Shown: piece after piece, positions 16,866 through 23,523 of the stretch
Numbering within the stretch: the stretch's first letter is position 1
How the letters are laid out: each line of letters begins with the position of its first letter
From: Aeromicrobium erythreum
Lineage (GTDB): Bacteria; Actinomycetota; Actinomycetes; Propionibacteriales; Nocardioidaceae
Assembly (NCBI RefSeq): GCF_001509405.1
Contig: NZ_CP011502.1
Location: 1,426,001-1,490,000 of the forward strand
Reading direction: 5' to 3'
Length of the DNA stretch: 64,000 bases
Translations under genes and position numbers: made by a program
Notes under the pieces: generated by a model
Told to the model about the DNA's origin: nothing
Databases searched by the model: none
Seen by the model: only the letters and a program-made list of their open reading frames with translations

Positions 16866-17768
16866 ATGAGCTTCTCGCGCCCTGGTGCCATCGACCTCTC
16901 CGCCCTGGCCAAGCCGTCCGCCCCGCCGGCCGGTCCGTCGGGTCCCGGCGGTGGCTACACGGTCGACGTGTCGGAGCAGACCTTCCAGACCGTCGCGCTC
17001 GAGGCGTCGATGCAGCACGTCGTCGTGCTCGCCCTCTGGTCGCCCCGCGCACCCCAGAGCCGCGACTTCGTCGACCTCCTCGGCCGGGTCGTCGACACGC
17101 TCGAGGGACGGATCCTGCTGGCCGCGGTCGACATCGACGCCAACCCGGCGATCGCCCAGGCGCTGCAGGCGCAGGGCGTCCCGGTCGTCGTCGGTCTCGT
17201 GAAGGGCCAGCCGGTGCCCCTCTTCCAGGGCCTCGCCGAGGAGGCCGAGGTGCGCCAGTACCTCGAGCAGCTGGTGGCGCTCGCGGTGCAGAACGGGCTG
17301 ACCGGACGGGCGACCCCGGCCGGTGGCGAGTCCGCCGAGCCGGAGGAACCCGCGGACGACCCCCGCTTCGCCGCTGCGGACGCGGCGTTCGCCGCGGGTG
17401 ACACCGACACGGCCGTGGCCGAGTACGAGCGGCTCGCCCTGCAGCACCCCGGCGACGCCGAGGTCGCCGAGCGGCTGGCCGGCGTCAAGCTGTTCGCCCG
17501 CACCAAGGACGCAGACCTCCAGCAGGCTCGCAAGGCCGCCGCGGACGCCCCCGACGACGTGGACGCCCAGCTACTCGTCGCCGACCTCGACGTGAGCGGC
17601 GGACACGTGGAGGATGCGTTCGCCCGGCTCGTCGGGCTGGTCCGCACCGCGCACGGTGAGGACCGCGACCGGATCCGCGAGCGGCTCCTGGAGCTGTTCA
17701 CGGTGGTGGGCACCACCGACCCCCGTGTCGCCGACGCGCGACGCGCCCTGGCGTCGGCGCTCTTCTGA
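16866..17768 (+). CDS. Thioredoxin-TPR co-chaperone (YbbN/CnoX-like)
   Basis: Protein of 300 aa. Residues 30-140 are a thioredoxin fold in which the CxxC active site is replaced (LALWSPRAPQSRDF), so it cannot act as a redox thioredoxin. Residues 160-300 are TPR-like helices (FAAADAAFAAGDTDTAVAEYERL). This matches the YbbN/CnoX holdase co-chaperones, which hand clients to DnaK or GroEL in the cytosol. It is probably expressed from a leaderless promoter. Confidence 0.85.
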   Translation: MSFSRPGAIDLSALAKPSAPPAGPSGPGGGYTVDVSEQTFQTVALEASMQHVVVLALWSPRAPQSRDFVDLLGRVVDTLEGRILLAAVDIDANPAIAQALQAQGVPVVVGLVKGQPVPLFQGLAEEAEVRQYLEQLVALAVQNGLTGRATPAGGESAEPEEPADDPRFAAADAAFAAGDTDTAVAEYERLALQHPGDAEVAERLAGVKLFARTKDADLQQARKAAADAPDDVDAQLLVADLDVSGGHVEDAFARLVGLVRTAHGEDRDRIRERLLELFTVVGTTDPRVADARRALASALF

Positions 17769-17840
17769 CGGCGAGCGCCTCGCCTGCGCGTTAGGGTGCG
17801 GCGACGGCAGCCGTGGGAGCGGCCACGGCGAGGAGGGGTG

Positions 17841-18872
17841 ATGGCGCGACGTCTGGCCTGGCCGCTCGTCGTGGTCGGTCTTCTCCTCGCGCTCGCCGGA
17901 GCAGCCGTCATGGCGGTGCTCGGCCCCGACAGCCGGTTCACGACGGGTCCGCACACGGTCCGGACCGACGGCGTCGCCGTGGTCACGGCACCCGACGTCA
18001 TCACCTACCGCGGACTCCAGGTCGACGTCCTGGTGGAGGTCCCGGTGAACAAGCCGGTGTTCGTCGGCCTCGGCAACACCGTCGACGTGCAGGACTACCT
18101 GGCCGGCACACGACGGCTCGAGGTCACCTCGTTCCGCGCGCCGTGGACGGTGCGCACGGCGGAGCGTCGGGGTCGAGCCGCGCTGCCCGGCGCGCCCACG
18201 GCCCTGGACTGGTGGATCGCGGACTCGGCTGGCCTCGGGGGTGCGTCGATCAGCACGACCCTGCCCGACACGCCGGTCTCGCTCGCGATCCTCGCCGTCG
18301 GCGCCTCGGACCTCTCGGGCCTGCGGGTCACGTTCGCCTACGGCGTGCGGGGCGGCTTCGGCCTCGGTCTCGGCGCGCTGCTCGGCGGACTGGGACTCAT
18401 CTGGTCGGGCCTGCTCCTGCGGCGCGGACCGTCGGCGTCGTCCGGCGGTCTGCGACGTCCGTGGCGCGAGCGCGGTGACGGACCGCTCGAGGTGGGGGAG
18501 GAGGTCGAGGTCGTGGAGGAGGAGGTCTACGTGTTCGTCGACGAGCGCGGGGTCGAGCACGAGATCACGGCCGAGGAGGCGGCGCGCCTGCAGGAGCGTC
18601 TGGCCGCCGACGCGCTCGAGCCGACCGGCCCCGACCCCACCAGCCCCGACTCCATCAACCCCGACTCCATCAGCCCCGACTCCACCCACCCCGATCCGGC
18701 CGGCCCCGACCTGGACAGCGCGGGCAACGCGGCCGTCGAGGTGCCGCCCCCGGCGGTCGTCTACGTGTTCGTCGACGAGGACGGCGTGGAGCACGAGGTG
18801 TCCGAGGAGGAGCTCGCCGACTACGAGCTCGTCGACGACGAGCTGGCGGACGACGAGAGGCGGGACCGATGA
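17841..18872 (+). CDS. Membrane protein with repeated VYVFVDE-GVEHE segments
   Basis: Protein of 343 aa starting at an ATG after GAGGAGGGG. A hydrophobic N-terminal helix (about 5-30), an extracellular-like domain (about 35-170) and a second helix (about 175-198) are followed by an acidic cytoplasmic tail. The tail carries two copies of VYVFVDE-x-GVEHE (near residues 231 and 309), separated by tandem PDS-containing repeats (about 258-285). Its stop overlaps the next gene by ATGA. No family was recognised. Confidence 0.65.
   Translation: MARRLAWPLVVVGLLLALAGAAVMAVLGPDSRFTTGPHTVRTDGVAVVTAPDVITYRGLQVDVLVEVPVNKPVFVGLGNTVDVQDYLAGTRRLEVTSFRAPWTVRTAERRGRAALPGAPTALDWWIADSAGLGGASISTTLPDTPVSLAILAVGASDLSGLRVTFAYGVRGGFGLGLGALLGGLGLIWSGLLLRRGPSASSGGLRRPWRERGDGPLEVGEEVEVVEEEVYVFVDERGVEHEITAEEAARLQERLAADALEPTGPDPTSPDSINPDSISPDSTHPDPAGPDLDSAGNAAVEVPPPAVVYVFVDEDGVEHEVSEEELADYELVDDELADDERRDR
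18627..18690 (+). repeat. Short tandem repeat encoding PDSxN/S units
   Basis: Repeats of about 15 bp based on CCCCGACTCCATCA occur three to five times inside the membrane-protein gene and encode the PDS-rich linker. Length polymorphism between strains would be expected. Confidence 0.6.
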
Positions 18873-19831
18873 GCCGACGGTCCGCACCCTTCGTGCTGCT
18901 GCTGGCCTGCGTGCTGGCCCTGACGTCCTGCACCGTGCCGCGCCCCCGCGACGACCGACCCGCGTCGACGGTCCCGATCGACCGCGCTGGGGTGGAGCAG
19001 GTGCTGAGCCGCTACGACCAGGTCCGGGAGGCGGCCGCGAAGCTGCTCGACCCCAAGCCGCTGTCGACGGTCGAGAGCGGCGCGGTGCTCGCGATCGACA
19101 CCGGGTCCTTCGACGTCGCGCAGCGCCTCTCGCGCGGCGTGGGGTCCGACGGCACCTCCGACCAGGTCGAGCGGCTCGCGGTGCCTCGGTTCACTGCCTA
19201 CCCGCTCTGGTTCGTCGTCGAGGTGCGCGACCGGGCTGCGAAGGTCAACCGCGTGCAGGTCTTCGAGCGCGGGTCGGCCGTCGACCCCTGGTTCCTCGTG
19301 GCAAGCCCCGAGACGGTGCTGAGCACGCGTCTGCCCGACCTGCGGGAGCGCGACGGCGCGGCGCTGACGGTCGACCCCCGCAGCGCCACGGGCATGAGCA
19401 TGTCGCCGCAGCAGGCCGCCGACCGCTACGCCGCCGCTCTCGAGGACCCGTCGACGGCAGCGGCGCGGACGATCGAGAACGACGACTTCCGTGCGCAGAT
19501 GCGCACCGCGGCGCGACGCAACGCCGCGCTCGACGGCGTCCGGTTCGGGCAGACGTGGAAGGCCGAGAAGGTCACGCACGCGCTGCGGACCGCCGACGGC
19601 GGAGCGCTCGTCTTCGCCACCCTCGAGCGGGTCGACTCCTACCGCGTGCGCGACGGCATCCAGGTGACCTGGCCGGACGACTCGCCGCAGAAGGCGCTGC
19701 TGGAGTCGGGGGTCTCCTCGTCCGGGCGTCTGCGCTACCTGCACCAGGTGCTCGTCGAGATCCCCGGCGGGTCGGGGCGCCCCCGCGTCATCGGCCAGTA
19801 CGGGGGCGTGGTGGAGGCCGAGGGGCCCTGA
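18869..19831 (+). CDS. Putative lipoprotein
   Basis: Protein of 320 aa with a lipoprotein signal peptide (lipobox LALTSC, Cys near 22). The mature part resembles two tandem NTF2/Mce-associated-like alpha/beta domains, one around 37-170 and one around 175-310 (SPQQAADRYAAALEDPS). It overlaps the upstream membrane-protein gene by 4 bp, so the two products probably work together at the envelope. The function is unknown. Confidence 0.7.
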   Translation: MSRRSAPFVLLLACVLALTSCTVPRPRDDRPASTVPIDRAGVEQVLSRYDQVREAAAKLLDPKPLSTVESGAVLAIDTGSFDVAQRLSRGVGSDGTSDQVERLAVPRFTAYPLWFVVEVRDRAAKVNRVQVFERGSAVDPWFLVASPETVLSTRLPDLRERDGAALTVDPRSATGMSMSPQQAADRYAAALEDPSTAAARTIENDDFRAQMRTAARRNAALDGVRFGQTWKAEKVTHALRTADGGALVFATLERVDSYRVRDGIQVTWPDDSPQKALLESGVSSSGRLRYLHQVLVEIPGGSGRPRVIGQYGGVVEAEGP

Positions 19832-19835
19832 GGAC

Positions 19836-20714
19836 TCAGACGACCGGCGGCTCGGGGGCGAGCGGCGCTTCCCGGTAGGGCGGGACGTCACCCCCGGCGA
19901 GAGCCTCCAGCAGCTCGGTCGCGGCAGCAGTCGCGCGCGTGCGGACGGTGTCGGCGTCGCACCAGTGCACCCCGGCGATCTCCGTCGGCTGCAGCGCCAT
20001 GGTGTCGACGAGCGCGGCGTCGGCCACGCCCAGGTCGAACACGAAGACGCAGGCGTCGTCCCACCCGCGCCAGGCCGGGAGCCAGTTCACGGTGAGCAGA
20101 CCGTGGACGGTCAGGGTGAGGCCGAGCTCCTCCTCCAGCTCGCGGACCAGCCCCTCCGAGGGCGACTCGCCGACCTCCACGACACCGCCGGGCAGGTCCC
20201 ACTCCTGCTTGTAGGTGAGCTGGCAGAGCAGCACCCGACCTTCGCCGTCGCGCAGGACGCCCTGCGAGATGACCCGCTTCGTCGGCAGACCGGCGTTCAG
20301 CAGCGCGATGAAGCCGTCGCGGCTGTCGGCCGGCGGGTCGTCGCGCAGCCGGGCGAGCAGGGCGCGGTCGGGGGAGTCGCCGGCACCCCTGGCGATGCCC
20401 TCGCGTCGCAGCCCGCTGATCGACGCCGCGCGGACGTCGCCGGTGCGCTCGACCGGGACACGTGCCTCGACCCTCTGGAGCGCGAGGTCGTCGAACGCGT
20501 GCGCGAGCACCAGGCGCAGGGCACGCACGGCCAGGCCCAGCGACTGCTCGCCGGTGCCGGTGTTCCAGCGCACGGAGCCGGTGCCGCGGCCCTCGTCGAG
20601 CAGGGCGATCGTGCCGCGGCGCTCCCCGCCGACGACCACGGACCAGCCGCGCAGGCCGTCCGCGCCGCTCGTCGGCTCGAGGTGGAGGTCGTCGTCACGC
20701 AGGATGGCGGTCAC
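19836..20714 (-). CDS. GNAT-like/Nudix hydrolase fusion
   Basis: Protein of 292 aa with a GTG start. Residues 5-120 have the pattern of a GNAT acetyltransferase (GSVRWNTGTGEQSLGLAVRALRLVL, a helix A/motif B-like stretch) but no clear acetyl-CoA Q/RxxGxG/A loop. Residues 135-280 are a Nudix domain with a full Nudix box at 176-199 (GGVVEVGES ... RELEEELGL). The Nudix half should hydrolyse a nucleoside-diphosphate-linked substrate, which is unknown. It follows the GlgE-like gene by 62 bp and may share its transcript. Confidence 0.8.
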   Translation of the reverse strand: MTAILRDDDLHLEPTSGADGLRGWSVVVGGERRGTIALLDEGRGTGSVRWNTGTGEQSLGLAVRALRLVLAHAFDDLALQRVEARVPVERTGDVRAASISGLRREGIARGAGDSPDRALLARLRDDPPADSRDGFIALLNAGLPTKRVISQGVLRDGEGRVLLCQLTYKQEWDLPGGVVEVGESPSEGLVRELEEELGLTLTVHGLLTVNWLPAWRGWDDACVFVFDLGVADAALVDTMALQPTEIAGVHWCDADTVRTRATAAATELLEALAGGDVPPYREAPLAPEPPVV

Positions 20715-20776
20715 GTCGTCACCGTACGCGGCCGGTCACCGGGACGCAGCGGGGTCCGGCGCGTGGACGGCCGCGC

Positions 20777-22465
20777 TCAGCGGCGTGCGGTCAGCACGCG
20801 CACGGGGTGCGCCGGGTCGAGCGTGAGGGCGTCGAGGGTGTGCCAGGTGCCGTCCAGCTCGTCCTGCAGCCGTTCCCCGGGCGCGCCGAGCGCGTCCGGC
20901 ACGCCCACGGACTTGGGGAAGGCGGGGAACAGGTCGACGACGACGAGCAGCGTGTCCTCGCCGTCGCTCCGGCTGAACGCGAGCACACCGGCGTGGTGGA
21001 CGCGGTGCAGCACGAGGCCGCGTCGACGAAGCAGGGCGGGGTGCGCACGACGCAGCTCGTTGAGGCGACCGAGGAACGTCGCCACGTCGGGCTCGGGCTC
21101 CGAGCTCGGCCCGTCGACCTCCTCCAGGGTGCTGCTCGTCTCCCAGGCCGGGCTGCCCAGCGCGGCGACCGCCGCCCACGCGCACCGCGTGGCGGCGCCG
21201 CCGTCGTCCAGGGTCGAGGCCCGTCCGCCGCCGGGCGCGGCCACGAGGTGCGTCCGCGTGACCGACCCGCGGCCCACGCCCGCCAGGACGTCCTCGACGT
21301 CGGCGACCCCGAGGGCCTCGTGCAGGGCGGGCGTCGTCTGGTGGAACCCGACGAGCGCCAGGGCGTGCGCCTGCGCGGGGCTCGCGTCGCCCTCGGACAG
21401 GAGGAGCACGTCGGGTGCTGCCGCGGCGAGCTCGCGCAGCACGTGCTCCCACAGCCCGAGCGGCCAGTGGTGCGCGTCCTGGACCACGAAGGCGCCCACG
21501 CCGCGGTCGGCCCACCCGACGAGCGTCTCCAGCACCAGACCGAGCACGCCGGCGGGCTCGGCGTCGGGATCCAGCCGCCAGGTGTCGTCCCCGGTCGGCA
21601 CGAACCAGCCTGCGTGCTGCTCGAGCCACGGGTGACCGGACGCGACGGTCCACGTCAGCTCCAGGGCCACCTCGAGCCCGACCTGGTGCGCCCGCTGCAC
21701 GAGGGCGTCGAGGTCGGCGACGGTGCCGAGGCGCGGGTCGACGTCGAGGTGCCCCCCGACGACGGGGGCACAGTGCCACGGACGACCGCGCGTGGGGTGC
21801 AGCGGCGGGAGACGGACGACGTCGAAGCCCAGGGCGGCGACGTGGTCCAGGCGTGCGGTGGCGTCGGCGAGCGTGCCGTCGGGCGTCGACGGCGCCAGGC
21901 GGTACCAGGCCCCGACGAGGGCGCGCTCGGGGTCGACGCGCAGGGGGAGCGGCTCGGTCGAGCCGACGTCGGCCCGGCCCAGGTGCTCGGGCAGGGACGC
22001 CACGTAGGCCAGTCCCTCGGCGAGCCGCTCGTGGGCCGGTGTCGTGGTGTCGAGGAGGTCGTCGCCCACCTCGAGCGCTGCTGGGTCCTCGTTGCCGAGC
22101 GCGAGCACGAGCGCACTGCCCTGGGCGAGCACCGTCTCGGGGTCGGCCCCGTGGTCGATGTCGGTCACGACCCGGCCCGCCCACGTGCGCAGGGACTCCT
22201 GCCAGCTCTCCACGTGGTAGGTCCACGCGCCCACCGCGTCGGCCGTCACCGTGGCGGACCAGACGTGGTCGCCGAGGTGCCGCATGGGCACCGGGTCGCG
22301 TCGCTTGCCGTCGGGCGCGGTGAGCACGACCGCGGCGCCGACGTCGACCGTGTCGGGCAGCACGAGCGCCTCGACGGTCAGTGGTTCGCCGGGGACCACC
22401 TTCGCCGGGAACCGCCCGCGGTCGAGGCACGGACGGACTTCCAGCACCGGGACCCGAGCGACCAT
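20777..22465 (-). CDS. GlgE-like protein, probably catalytically inactive
   Basis: Protein of 562 aa homologous to alpha-1,4-glucan:maltose-1-phosphate maltosyltransferase (GlgE, usually 650-700 aa). It has the N-terminal beta domain (PCLDRGRFPAKVVPGEPL), the barrel strand LGFDVVRLPPLHP, and the C-terminal sheet. In GlgE the nucleophile lies in RVDNPHTKP; the aligned stretch here is VVQDAHHWP, placing Gln329 at the nucleophilic Asp. The acid/base Glu is kept (Glu358 in LLSEGD). The phosphate-site segments containing RNN and PPKKYQDI are missing. No treS, pep2 or glgB lies beside it. A divergent glycan-binding or regulatory paralogue is likely. Confidence 0.8.
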   Translation of the reverse strand: MVARVPVLEVRPCLDRGRFPAKVVPGEPLTVEALVLPDTVDVGAAVVLTAPDGKRRDPVPMRHLGDHVWSATVTADAVGAWTYHVESWQESLRTWAGRVVTDIDHGADPETVLAQGSALVLALGNEDPAALEVGDDLLDTTTPAHERLAEGLAYVASLPEHLGRADVGSTEPLPLRVDPERALVGAWYRLAPSTPDGTLADATARLDHVAALGFDVVRLPPLHPTRGRPWHCAPVVGGHLDVDPRLGTVADLDALVQRAHQVGLEVALELTWTVASGHPWLEQHAGWFVPTGDDTWRLDPDAEPAGVLGLVLETLVGWADRGVGAFVVQDAHHWPLGLWEHVLRELAAAAPDVLLLSEGDASPAQAHALALVGFHQTTPALHEALGVADVEDVLAGVGRGSVTRTHLVAAPGGGRASTLDDGGAATRCAWAAVAALGSPAWETSSTLEEVDGPSSEPEPDVATFLGRLNELRRAHPALLRRRGLVLHRVHHAGVLAFSRSDGEDTLLVVVDLFPAFPKSVGVPDALGAPGERLQDELDGTWHTLDALTLDPAHPVRVLTARR

Positions 22466-22599
22466 GGGGACACGCTAGTGGCTCGGAGGCGGTCCGCACC
22501 CTGTTCACCCGCGCGTCGGAGCAGGTGGCTCTCCTCCTATGCTCACGGCCACGGCCCTGTGGTCGGCGTCACGACGCCGGCCCGACGGAAGGAACCAGC

Positions 22600-23379
22600 G
22601 TGACCCAGCTCGTCCAGCTCGAGGTGACCGACGGCGTCGCCCTCGTCCAGCTCGTCCGCCCGCCCATGAACGCGCTCGACGCGCAGGTCCAGCGCGAGCT
22701 GGTCGAGGTGGCGCGGGAGGTGGACACGCGCGACGACGTCGCTGCGGTCGTGCTGCACGGCGGACCGAAGGTGTTCGCGGCCGGTGCCGACGTGAAGGAG
22801 ATGGCCGCGATGTCGTACCAGGAGATGGTGCGCCACGGTCATCTCCTGCAGGAGTTCACGCGCGCGGTCGCCGCCATCGGCAAGCCGACGGTCTCCGTGA
22901 TCACCGGCTTCGCCCTCGGCGGGGGCTGCGAGCTCGCGCTCTCCACCGACCTGCGGTTCGCGGCGGAGAACGCCAAGCTCGGGCAGCCCGAGATCCTGCT
23001 CGGCATCATCCCCGGCGCGGGAGGCACCCAGAGGCTCGCGCGGCTCGTGGGGCCGTCGGTCGCGAAGGACCTCATCTTCACGGGTCGCTTCGTCGACGCG
23101 CAGGAGGCGCTGCGGATCGGTCTCGTCGACCGCGTCCTCCCCGCGGAGGAGGTGCTCGACGCAGCCGTCGCGTGGGCGCGTGGCTTCGTCGGAGGACCGG
23201 CCCTCGCGCTGCGGGCGGCCAAGAGTGCGGTCGACCGCGGTCTCGAGACGGACCTGCAGACCGGGCTGGAGATCGAGCGTATCGAGTTCACGGGGCTGTT
23301 CGCCACCGACGACCGCCGCGCCGGCATGGACTCCTTCGTCGAGAACGGTCCCGGGAAGGCCACGTTCAGTGGGTCGTGA
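22600..23379 (+). CDS. Enoyl-CoA hydratase (crotonase family)
   Basis: Protein of 259 aa, crotonase fold, expected to hydrate enoyl-CoA (for example crotonyl-CoA/3-hydroxybutyryl-CoA). The oxyanion-hole strand AAGADVKEMAA, the GGGCELAL motif with the first catalytic Glu, and GQPEILLGIIPGAGGTQRL with the second are all present. The GTG at 22600 follows GGAAGGAA. It supplies the step between the dehydrogenase and ccr. No copy of the shared palindrome is visible upstream. A hairpin follows. Confidence 0.88.
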   Translation: MTQLVQLEVTDGVALVQLVRPPMNALDAQVQRELVEVAREVDTRDDVAAVVLHGGPKVFAAGADVKEMAAMSYQEMVRHGHLLQEFTRAVAAIGKPTVSVITGFALGGGCELALSTDLRFAAENAKLGQPEILLGIIPGAGGTQRLARLVGPSVAKDLIFTGRFVDAQEALRIGLVDRVLPAEEVLDAAVAWARGFVGGPALALRAAKSAVDRGLETDLQTGLEIERIEFTGLFATDDRRAGMDSFVENGPGKATFSGS

Positions 23380-23392
23380 CCTGGCGGACCAC

Positions 23393-23437
23393 CGAGGCGG
23401 GGGAGACCTCACGACGGGTCCGAGGTCTCACGCCTCG
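23393..23437 (+). terminator. Interrupted hairpin terminator
   Basis: Arms 23393-23399 with 23431-23437 and 23403-23410 with 23422-23429 pair perfectly, giving 15 bp with small internal bulges and an 11-nt loop. It lies directly after the crotonase stop. Confidence 0.65.
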
Positions 23438-23523
23438 ACATCGCCACGGAACACCTGTGGCACCAGGGACGCATGGGGCATACTGTGCTGCGACGTGCCG
23501 CCGTGCTCGCGAGAAGGGTAGTC

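Noticed and set aside
22537..22600. Copy of the shared acyl-CoA operator upstream of the crotonase
   Set aside because: No GTTAC/GTAAC pair at the right spacing is present; only a possible TATGCT -10 box.
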